A stretch of 37,002 nt of DNA from Tieghemiomyces parasiticus (lineage: Eukaryota > Kickxellomycota > Dimargaritomycetes > Dimargaritales > Dimargaritaceae). The position numbers and the translations under genes are program-made. Of this stretch, positions 11,701 to 20,137 are shown one piece after another. Position 1 is the stretch's first letter, and every line of letters starts with the position of its first letter. The stretch covers positions 1-37,002 of the forward strand of contig JANBPT010000419.1 of assembly GCA_027575765.1 (NCBI GenBank), read 5' to 3'. The notes under the pieces were generated by a model. The model did not search any database and was not told the DNA's origin. It saw only the letters and a program-made list of their open reading frames with translations.

Positions 11701-13583
11701 ACGCCGCGGCCGGGGCAGCGGGCCCTAGTACGCCGGCCACACCACAGGCTAAGGTGCCCCCAGGTTCGGCCGTTGAATCCCCGGCCACGGGTACTAGCCG
11801 AAGCGGGCGGGTGACTAAGAAGGTCCGGCCTTCGTATGCCGAGCCTGAGGAGGACGAGGAAGAGGACGCCATGGACGGGGACAGCGACGAGGAAGCCAGC
11901 GACAAGACCTATGGGGGTAAACCCGGCAAGGCTCAGGCGGCCCTGACCACTCCCACGGGAGGCCCGTCCGGCCAATTCTCGAGCAACCCTATGGCCATGA
12001 ATCCGGGCGCCATGATGTCCCCTGGTGTGCCGTCCAACATGATGTTCAACCCGATGGCCGGCAACCCCATGGCGTTCCCAGGTATGATGCCCTTCGGCCC
12101 CGGTGCGATGAACATGGGCCAGTCTGGGTTCAATCCAGCCCTGATGCGGCCCCAGGCCAGTGCGTTGCCTTTGCACATGCAGCTCCAGCTGCAGCAGTTC
12201 CAGAACCAACAGCAGATGCAGGCAATGGGTAACCCGGCTCTCCTCCAGCAGCAGATGTACATGCAGATGGTGCAGCAGCAACAGATGATGCAGCAGCAGA
12301 TGTTTCTCCAGCAGCAGCAGCAGCAGCAACAGCTGAAAGGCCAGACGTCCCCGGTCCTCGGCGCTAACCCCATGGCCATGGCCGGTAACCCGATGGCTAT
12401 GATGATGATGGGCCAGCCGCAGTCTCCGAACGCCACCGGATTCGCCCAAATGAATACAGCTACTATGTCCAACCGCGGCTCCGTTTCCGGGGCGTCGTCG
12501 GTATCTGGGTCACCCAACCCGAACACCGCCACGAATGCGGGGCACCGTCGGCCATCGGCTAACGAGGTAGCCCAGCGGAGCGCCAAGGCTGCGGCTACTA
12601 CCGCCAAGAAACTGACGACCCCCACGGGTGTACACCCATTGTCTCCGACGGGCTCGGCGAACTCGGTGCCGGACACGCCCACCACGACCAACATGATCGC
12701 CGAGCTTAACCACGCCCTCCCGCCGCAATTTTGGCAGCAGCGGACGCTGACCGACCACACACCGCCACCGACTGCGACGGCCCTAATCTACCGGTTACAG
12801 ATCGCCACTAGCGATCGGCAGTTCTTCATCACCCTGGACCTGACCGACAAGGCGTACAGCTTCCACTTGCATGAAACTGCACGGACGGTCATGGTCAAGC
12901 CCGTATCGTACCATGCTTACCAGCGCGGTCCGGCGTCGGACACCGGCGGTGGCGCGACTACCACCGATCTAGGACCCATGTTTTACATTTTGCAGCAAAA
13001 TGCTCGGCCCCTTCCGCCGTCGTCCTATGTCGATGGCACAGGGAAATTTTGTAAGGCAGCCGAATTCCCCTTGGGTATCCCAGCAACAGCCATCACAAAC
13101 CCCGGTCTTGCCCCGCCGCCTCCGGCACGGCCCCAGCCCGCCAAGCCACCGGGGCAGAGCCCCCAGGCCCCTACACCCGGCGCCGTGCCGTCGACGCCTA
13201 CCATGACTTCGCCCCCGATGCTACCCATGTCGCCACCCCCGTTGCCCGGCACCAACGCATCCACCCCGTCTTCCCATTCAGATACCACCACTGGTACCGC
13301 TACCATCCCCACTACCAACGGCCCGGCTACCTTACCGCCGGCCCTCCCACTCCAGGGCCTACCGATGGCCTTGACGGCATCTACGCCCTACGCCACGCCG
13401 ATCTACGAAACCCCTCTGCAACCTGGGCTTAACGTCCTGGAGCTTTGGATCTCTAATTTCCCACCCAAAGATGCGTCCAATATTGTCCACACTGCCATCG
13501 CTAAACTGCCCGTGTCCAACCGCCGATCCCTCGAGACGGCCCCGCGATACGAGCAGAAGGTTCAGTTGTTCGTTACCAAATAG
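8774..13583 (+). CDS. RSC/SWI-SNF subunit of Rsc1/Rsc2 type: bromodomain, ankyrin, bromodomain, BAH, Q/M-rich tail
   Basis: This is a nuclear chromatin-remodelling subunit predicted to read acetylated histones. Exons 8774-9535, 9713-10926, 11070-11115, 11244-11370 and 11521-13583 join in phase to 1403 residues. Residues 1-155 are a Ser/Thr/Arg-rich disordered tail. Bromodomain 1 spans about 158-265 (YPDYYAAIKQP, acetyl-lysine Asn at 240 in FYN). Two or so ankyrin repeats lie at 360-440 (TPLAWAAYGDHKRIARALV). Bromodomain 2 spans about 495-600 (YPEYYEVIKEP, Asn576). The BAH domain runs from 628 to about 760 (FTGVWFYRPDQTYHA, FYPSELFLGA). The tail has Met/Pro/Gly repeats, a Gln-rich stretch near 934-995 and a beta-rich segment at about 1110-1210. 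Yeast Rsc1/Rsc2 share the two bromodomains and BAH but not, as far as I recall, the ankyrin block. Whether this is the Rsc1 or Rsc2 equivalent cannot be said. Confidence 0.9.
12309..12332 (+). repeat. CAG/CAA trinucleotide repeat coding for a Gln run
   Basis: Six CAG codons, one CAA and one CAG encode eight consecutive Gln inside the Q/M-rich tail of the RSC-like gene. The surrounding 12170-12300 is also dense in CAG and ATG codons. The repeat is in frame and probably forms a flexible or coiled transactivation-type segment. Confidence 0.85.
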
Positions 13584-14139
13584 ACCATACAAGTCTAGAT
13601 GAGAGGGTTTCTCCTTCATTGCCTACGATTTCAGCACCTCCTCCCGCTCGATTAATCATCGGATACGTTGTAAAAGCCGGCACCTTCCGTTTTAACCTGC
13701 ACGCATCTCTGACTATGTTACTATCTTACTCGAACTCCAATCCTGCTGACTTCACTTCCTCCCCTCCGCCACTGGCCAGCCATAGTCTCGGCCACCGCGT
13801 TTTTTAACATTCGTTTTTCGGTTTGCTTTTTTTTATTATTCTGACAACGGTATTTCTACCTTTTTCCCCTCCCTCCTTCTACTATCAAAGTCGCACTTGT
13901 ATATGATTTAGTTGTCTCTAGTATAAACTGACTTTTTTCTCTAAAGTGTAATGGCCCAGTAGCAGCGGTCGGGAATTAGTGCCAAAGGGCTACTTGCCTA
14001 CCAGGTCGAGATAACCTCATCCACAGTGCCATAAATTTCAGTCTCATGAGGTGTGTTCTTATTAACCGCTTCTCTGTCAGTCGGAAACTCATGTGACGCA
14101 TTTCGACCGTTTCTATTACCACTAGCGGTACCTTGCATC
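13584..14139. other. Intergenic region between the RSC-like gene and the editing-domain gene
   Basis: This 556-bp segment must hold the 3' end of one gene and the promoter of the next. It is T-rich around 13800-13940 (several T runs), consistent with a 3' UTR. No clear TATA box or conserved coding frame is visible. An in-frame start upstream of the next gene (14053) is possible but has no family similarity. Confidence 0.4.
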
Positions 14140-15639
14140 ATGCCATCCACTATCGAATCCGAAATCGCCCAGTTGATAGTCGAAGTCGAAGGGTTGTACC
14201 GGGAGCCGGAGCTACAGGCAGCCTACCTTTTACATTACCAGCATTTGGCGGGAGCGCATGCGTTTGAGAACCGCCGTTGCAATAGTAGGACATCGTCAGA
14301 GCCGGCCATACCGGAAGGTGTAGAGCGTGTAAGTTGGAGAATTCACGACACCCCTGTGAGGGGCCGAGGCCGCCCTACTCCGAGCCTTCTCGGGTAACGT
14401 GGCCAATTCTGCAACGACTTGACCCCCGAGTCAAGTAAACGACATGGTATCGTTACGATGTTGGCAAACTGACGGGTAATCTACTTATCGTTGTCACCTC
14501 TTTTGACCACTCATTCCAGGTCATGGGCGCCCTGGCAGCCCTAAGTTTACGTCGGGAGGTCCGCTTCTTTGTGGTTGACCCTGACTACTACGCATGGAGC
14601 CTCCAGCAAAGAGCGTAAGTAGACTGCCCAGTCTGAAGTACTAATGATTGAGGGTCTCCCAGCTACTTGTAGTGGTTTTGGTCAGATCCCAACGGGGCTA
14701 TCCACCACGGCCATCATTTGTCCAATCTAACAGGCACGCTCCTCATGTAACGCCCTCGTCACCTTGTTGACTGTCGGGTTTCCCTCGCACCAGTTTCCGC
14801 CTGACCGCCCCCTCGACCGCCCACCTCTGTAAGTGCGTCATAGTAGAGAACACTCGTGCCGTTCACTACAACCACACACCATTGGGTGATTCACGCTACT
14901 ACTGCGTAGTGGTGCAGGTAAGTTTATTGCGTAACAAATCCCTGCCATCAGCCCTTTGGTCTCCCTAATGGTGATGACGGCTAAGTATCGAGCGCATGGT
15001 GATCAAGGGCGAAGCTTTGCTGCGCGTGATCTATATACTAGCCAAGCCACACGACCTCACCACCCCGACTGGCAGCCCATCTTCACCCTGTCCATGTTGC
15101 GTGCACTTTCTTATCCGTTTTTGTAAACAACCATGGCAGTACGTGTCGTCCATCAATACGGCTAAACTGGTCGAGTACGTCCGCGCCCTGACAAATCACG
15201 CCAAGGGTCGCAAACAGTATAATTTTCGTCTTGTGGCGCCAAGTGTGGCCTTCGACTTGACCAGCTACGGAAACAACGCGGTCAGTCCCTTCGGCATGAC
15301 CAAGGCCATTCCGATTATCCTGGAGGCTGCGATCACCCAGTTGCGGGTAAGTGGTCCAGGGCTATGCAATTCCCATATAACACGTGAGAAAGTTGAGCTC
15401 TAAACTGCACTAACCTTTCTCGGTGCCACCGGCGGTCATGGGTCTTTCAATACACTGGTACATACTAACCTCAGGCGTCTTATATTCTATTTCTACCTCG
15501 CCCTTCTCCTACCACCTACCTACGAATACAGCCCCCGGTGCTCTATTTGGGCGCCGGCCACGTAGACTGGAAGGTTTCATTGCCCGTTGAAAAGTTCATT
15601 GCTGCGACTGGGTCACCTGTGGTGGACCTGGCCGGCTAG
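14140..15639 (+). CDS. YbaK/ProXp-type aminoacyl-tRNA deacylase-domain protein
   Basis: Proteins of this family hydrolyse wrongly charged tRNAs in trans, as stand-alone relatives of the prolyl-tRNA synthetase editing domain. Exons 14140-14328, 14520-14614, 14794-14917, 15140-15346 and 15532-15639 are all in phase and give 240 residues. The domain fills residues 70-235: FFVVDPDYYAWSL, then FRLTAPSTAHLCKCVIVEN with the conserved Lys108, DSRYYCVVVQ, KQYNFRLV (161-168), the signature GNNAVSPFG (180-188) and YLGAGHVDWK (210-219). These blocks match fungal and animal cytosolic YbaK-domain proteins in order and spacing. Residues 1-60 are unrecognised. The introns (179-222 nt) are longer than those of EXO70. 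Substrate tRNA is unknown. An upstream in-frame codon at 14053 could lengthen the N-terminus; the ATG at 14140 is simpler. Confidence 0.85.
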
Positions 15640-16544
15640 GCCTGGATCTATGATATCATAGAGGTGGGGAGGTCACCAATGTGGTGCTTTCCGAGAAGTA
15701 CGACAGTTAGAGGTGAATGTAGAACTCAAAATAATTGCAGCAAATGAACCTGGGAGTGTTGGATTTTCATCTTGGGACTAAAATCAAGGGGTATCAGGCT
15801 TGGCGTGTTACTTGCTGTAAACTATTATAGGATACTCCAAAGGCCATGGGACACAAAACTGGCATACTCTAATAACCATCCCACTGTGGTGTGGTGTCCC
15901 TTACTACCCCATAATTTCAACCAACTAGTGGCTTAGAGTAGAGATAGATGGTGGGGTGGGGAGAAGAAATCCGAGGTAAACTGTGTCTCCCCCCCCCAAT
16001 ATATATATGACAAGGCTAAGGTAGTCAGGCTGTAGAGTTGACCTTCTATACTTTGGCCGGGAAATGTTTCAGCTATTGGTTAACGGAGAGGATGCGGAAT
16101 GATAGGGTTCGTGTTGCACTCGTTTGTCACGCCCCTCTCCCCCCTGCTCACCTGACCACAGCTGGCGACGATGGCTTCGAAACTCCTCGCGAGAATAGCC
16201 CACACCATCTCTCTCCTTGTGGGTGATTGCTCAGATACGAGTCGGTGGCTGGTAGAGGGCAGGTGGCTTGTGTAGCCTTCAGGGTAGGACTTGACCAGCG
16301 GGACGTTAGAGCCAAGGCGCTCACCATATGGATAGCTGGTTTCATACGTATTGTAACGATTTAATCGAGTTGAAGGCAAAGTGGCGATTGACCACTGTGG
16401 ATGAATCTCTAGTGTCACACCGTTCGCATTTTAGCCGGCTTAACTCGGCTATACACTACAGGGACGCACTCGCCTGCGCAGATAAGGGGCACGATTATTT
16501 TACTTAGCCCTCCCTCTTCAACCTTTACAATATCCATTGACGAA
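15640..16544. other. Intergenic region upstream of the orphan secreted-protein gene
   Basis: No recognised gene. A run of C residues directly followed by alternating TA lies at about 15989-16009. On the minus strand an open block (16394-16152, 243 nt) is bounded by a CAG acceptor and a CAG/GTGAGC donor, which could be an internal exon, but no start exon or family can be assigned. The rest is mixed sequence. Confidence 0.3.
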
Positions 16545-16553
16545 TATATAAAT
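16545..16553 (+). promoter_or_regulatory. TATA box of the orphan secreted-protein gene
   Basis: A TATATAAAT string lies 183 bp upstream of the ATG at 16736. The segment after it is pyrimidine-rich (TTCCACG, TTTCTCC, CTTTAACTC), as in fungal transcribed leaders, so a start site near 16575-16600 is likely. It is one of the few TATA-type elements in the window, which suggests regulated rather than housekeeping expression. Confidence 0.6.
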
Positions 16554-16735
16554 TGAGAGGCCCGGCCTCTACCCCCCTAGTTCATTACATCAATGCAATC
16601 TGTGAAAAAAGTACCTGCCTCGTTCTGCCCCTTGTGAATTTCTCCATCAACAATTTCTCCTACATTCCCGCGTATTCTGCTTTAACTCTTCCACGCTAAG
16701 TTTACCCCATACTCTTGGTTTATTATCTATTTCCT

Positions 16736-17764
16736 ATGATGCGCATCGTCCGTTACGGCACCTTCTTGGCGCTGACCGGTGGCTTTAGTTCCTTTATGGC
16801 TCTGGCCATGGAAGCACAGGGTCAGAGCACAGATCGACCATCGTTTTCAATAGGAGCTCAAGGCTTCTACCGGCGACCAGCGACCGTCGCATACGCAGGC
16901 ACGACTAGTACTTCCCCCAACAGGTTGGCTACGTTGGACAACAGTGCCGAGTATTCTGCCATTACCCCTTGGAGAACGTCTTCCGATAGCTTTGGCCGCC
17001 GTCGAAGCAGCAGCACGGAGTTTCGTACGCCGCCGAAGCACTGGCGTTTCCCCCAGCCAGCGCCGTATCTAAATAACCCCCACGTGTCGATTATGCCCGA
17101 TACCACCTTCCCGCCTACCGTCAGCGATGCCGACATAACTGATAATGGGGACGACTATGCCTGGCTCACCGATATACACACTATGCCACTATACGAATTC
17201 AGCGGGTACATGCTGGGTATTGTGGGGGGAACCAGTGACACCGAATTCTCTGGGCTAGGGTACCCCTTTGAGGTTACTGACGGGGCGACTGGCGATATTT
17301 CGTACCACCAACTAAACGATGTTCATCTCAACTGGCCCCAAGATAATGTCGCCATTGTCGCCCCCGATCTTCACAGCCAGCAGGGCCTTGCTCGGAATTT
17401 TCCAACGGGGCGCCTAGAAAGCCCTCTAGATTTCACTGAAAACCACTGCTCTGGCAACCACTGCCACCCTGGCTATCAAGATCCCTCACCCCATCCCTTA
17501 GCCGAAGATACGGAGGACTACCCAAAGTGCACCGACCCGTTCTGCCGTGAATATACCGACCCTTGGTCGGCCATAGAGGGGATGGCAAGACCATTCGGCC
17601 ATCCAACTAATGCTCCACCTCTCCGGAACACGAATACGGAAGCTACCCAGGCCATCAGCCAGTCCCAATTACGCTCGACTGACGCCTCCAATACTGACAC
17701 TGAGAGCGCTTACCCGCTCCTGTTCAGAAGCTTTATCTATGACCCAGAGCTAGTGGGCGAATAA
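16736..17764 (+). CDS. Orphan predicted secreted protein with two CX4C motifs
   Basis: A single-exon frame of 342 residues starts at the first of two adjacent ATG codons. Residues 1-32 form a likely signal peptide: Arg near the start, then a hydrophobic stretch (TFLALTGGFSSFMALAM). The rest is hydrophilic, rich in Ser, Thr, Pro, Asp and Tyr with no membrane segment. There are exactly four cysteines, at 238, 243, 265 and 270, arranged as two CX4C pairs (CSGNHC and CTDPFC) 21 residues apart, which suggests two small disulfide loops or metal sites. I recognise no family. Codon use is less biased to G/C endings than in CLU1 or the RSC-like gene. A good TATA box precedes it, and a secreted peptidase gene lies downstream in the same direction. 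It could be an extracellular effector-like, cell-wall or spore protein; the sequence does not decide. Confidence 0.7.
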   Translation: MMRIVRYGTFLALTGGFSSFMALAMEAQGQSTDRPSFSIGAQGFYRRPATVAYAGTTSTSPNRLATLDNSAEYSAITPWRTSSDSFGRRRSSSTEFRTPPKHWRFPQPAPYLNNPHVSIMPDTTFPPTVSDADITDNGDDYAWLTDIHTMPLYEFSGYMLGIVGGTSDTEFSGLGYPFEVTDGATGDISYHQLNDVHLNWPQDNVAIVAPDLHSQQGLARNFPTGRLESPLDFTENHCSGNHCHPGYQDPSPHPLAEDTEDYPKCTDPFCREYTDPWSAIEGMARPFGHPTNAPPLRNTNTEATQAISQSQLRSTDASNTDTESAYPLLFRSFIYDPELVGE

Positions 17765-19958
17765 TGCCCATTTAGCTCTTAGATATCCGATGGGTCACCA
17801 AGGATCTCGTAAGATACCGGCGACGTTCTGACGGAAAACATTATACTACTGCGGCAGGTGCATCCGTGGCCGAAACACTTTGTCTCAACTCTCACTGTCG
17901 CCAGGTGTAACCGAGTGCCTTTGCCGGATCGTAGAGTTATTAAAGGTCGTATTGCCGAGGATATGTGTCGTATTCGCGGATTTCGGCAGCCTTATGTGCC
18001 CAGGCCATATCAGGCAGACATGGTTACTGATGTAGACAAAATCAATAAAGTCGTCCCGATTGCAAGGTGTGCTGATTGTACATCTCGCCCGTCACACCCG
18101 GTGGTAAGAATTTTCACGGGGAACGGCCAGCCTGCCATTCTGCATCTCATCACGACTCCCGCTGGCTTTAATTATCAACCCTCCGATGTACCCCATTAAT
18201 TTCCTCAGGCCCTGCTGCACTCCGTTGACCGGTGCCATGGTGGCACCCGAAGAAGGTCAGGCTAGTTCCAGTGACTTATCTCGTCCATTCACCACTGCCG
18301 ACTTTACTATAATATTCCATAGAGGCCAATCGACACTGCGGTTCGACAGCCCCGGCGGTATAAATGCTATAATGTCAGCACAATACTAATACTAAAGTAA
18401 AATGATAATTATCACTAGTACCTTCCTGGTGGTTAAATCAGTAATCGATTAGAGGTGTGGTCGTCTTAATTTTTTGGTATGTAATCACCCTGCCCCAAAA
18501 CAGCAGCGCCCACTGCAATACCGACCATTGTTATCGCCGCTTTGTTGGGAATGCGGGTTTCCACCTCGCCGGTTGGTATTTACTGGCTAATGGTATATAT
18601 AATCTTTAATTATGATGGTGCAGGTAGGCATGAATAGCCATATAGCTATTTGAATACTGGATAGAGGGTGCACAGCTTATCTATAGGCACATTCACGGCT
18701 TCCCAAAGTTCACACAATAATACATAGCACAACGAGAGACCGGCTGTCAGGGAATATATGTAAAGACGCTCGGGTAACGTCTTGGTATACCCGGGCGCAA
18801 TGGTGGAAAGTGGGGCGTAGGGCAAGTGGGAGCGGAGAAGGTAGATGTAAATGCGGTTCTGTCCTGCGGTTTGTCGGCGCGGGGGGTATGGGCGGCGTGA
18901 ACGCTCGGGATATCAATCGAAAATCTAAGGGGACGGGATTCCCGTTCGTTTTCCAGTGCGAGGAGTAGAACGATGCCTGATTCACATACTACCTCCTGCA
19001 TCCGGCTCTGCATTTTTGTAGGGGACTCGAAATGTTACGCTCGTAGCATTCCCTATGCCCGCCTGTCTTATCAGATATCACGGCCACGATTATACTCCCC
19101 GACTAGACATGGACAGCAGGCTTTTACTCACTATACAACCGGTGGCAATCCTGATAGTTAAACATCATACATTCGCAAGTAAAGGTCCACTTACTGAACA
19201 CGTGCCGGCGATGGTTTCACCACAACGTACTGGCTGAATTATAGCGGATCCCCGCCCACTTAGTAAGGGGCGAGCGTACCGATCCGCCAGGCAATACTGG
19301 ACAAGCTCGAGGTTACGATAAAGACACATTACAAGGTATGGGAAGAGCGGAATTGCCCAACGTGGTGCTCAGAGTACCCTGGTGCGGTGGTGCATGGATT
19401 TTGCGCGTTCTGTTCGACCCCTACAAGACGGAGAACCCCTTGCCCGCACGTCACTCTCGCCTTACCCCTCCCCCGCAAATTCCAGGGTATATTTCCCATA
19501 TGAGGCGCCCCTTGGTAAGTAGAAAGCGGGAAATAGCGCACGGGGAAATGAGCATGGATCGTCGCTACATACTCTGTGACCTACAGTTTCCTGACGAAGC
19601 TCGCGCCAACGAGTAAGTAGCAGGTCAAAAGGTGTGGGTAGCGGAAAGTCGACGGCTTGTAGTTTAACGGGTGACAGATTGAGGGCGGCAACCATGAGTC
19701 GCTGCGGCCACATTGGCTGCGCTGTAGATTCGGGATCCCTATCATTCTCTGTAGGGAAGGTAATGCATAAGGGGTGAAGGGTAGAGTTGGGCCAGCATTG
19801 GTCCCCTTTATCTCTGCATCCCCCTTGTTGGCCAACATGTCCGTACCAGTGGCTGGCGCCCCGCTTGCGAGGCTCCGAGCCTCGCTGTCCCGCCCTCCAC
19901 TGCTGAATGGGGCTGTATCGAATTCTGCGCGGAGTGTCACACCACCGTATCCAGGGGA
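17765..19958. other. Gene-poor region upstream of the dipeptidyl peptidase gene
   Basis: About 2.2 kb without a confident gene. It contains two open frames in adjacent phases (17858-18389, listed separately), an A/T-rich segment at 18380-18660 with a TATATATAAT string at 18594, and G/C-richer sequence from 18780 to 19950 with several chance frames on both strands. A frame from ATG 19338 reaches a GTAAGT string at 19516, and another GTAAGT lies at 19614, but no convincing spliced product follows. Confidence 0.35.
17858..18389 (+). other. Two overlapping open frames in adjacent phases, possible broken or spliced small gene
   Basis: The first frame (17858-18199) and the second (18186-18389) overlap by 14 bases in different phases around a run of four C. 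The products look less random than most intergenic frames (the second ends FDSPGGINAIMSAQY) but match no family I know. Explanations are a small gene with a one-base indel in the C run, an intron I cannot place (GTAAGA at 18102 and CTCAG at 18209 are present but the phase does not agree), or chance. No clear start codon or TATA box precedes it. Confidence 0.2.
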
Positions 19959-19969
19959 TTATATTTAAA
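19959..19969 (+). promoter_or_regulatory. TATA-like box of the dipeptidyl peptidase gene
   Basis: A TTATATTTAAA string lies about 170 bp upstream of the ATG at 20138, much the same spacing as the TATA box of the orphan secreted gene. The stretch between box and ATG has pyrimidine-rich tracts and ends in a CTCCACCATG start context. Confidence 0.55.
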
Positions 19970-20137
19970 CCGAAGGCCCCGTCTCCCTGTCGGAGCAACC
20001 ACTCTCGACAGCGCCTTGACCTCTCCAGCGGTCTTTACATCGAATCTCTTCAGTCCGATACGGATCACCACCAATAACTTTTTACATTGTCTCCTGTTAA
20101 AATCTAAAACCAACGCTCGGCTTCCAACCCCTCCACC

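Noticed and set aside
11556..12449. Long His/Leu-rich minus-strand frame opposite the RSC-like gene
   Set aside because: It mirrors the CAG/ATG-rich coding repeat of the plus strand and has no independent support.
14968..15139. GTGATGA box C-like string in the third intron of the editing gene
   Set aside because: No box D (CTGA) at a suitable distance and no terminal stem, so a box C/D snoRNA is not supported.
18078..18100. A 23-base string resembling the 3' end of bacterial/organellar small-subunit rRNA (CGCCCGTCACACC core)
   Set aside because: About 20 of 23 bases match my memory of that motif, but neither flank resembles rRNA, so a coincidence or a tiny fragment is more likely than an rRNA gene. 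A BLAST against mitochondrial rRNA of the same species would settle it.
19338..19613. Possible spliced gene using the GTAAGT strings at 19516 and 19614
   Set aside because: Acceptors exist but several chains are equally possible, both strands are open by chance here, and no family is recognised. The region also overlaps the presumed promoter of the peptidase gene.
19462..19998. 178-codon open frame on the minus strand
   Set aside because: It overlaps the TATA-like box and upstream region of the peptidase gene, has no family similarity, and frames of this size are expected by chance in this G/C range.
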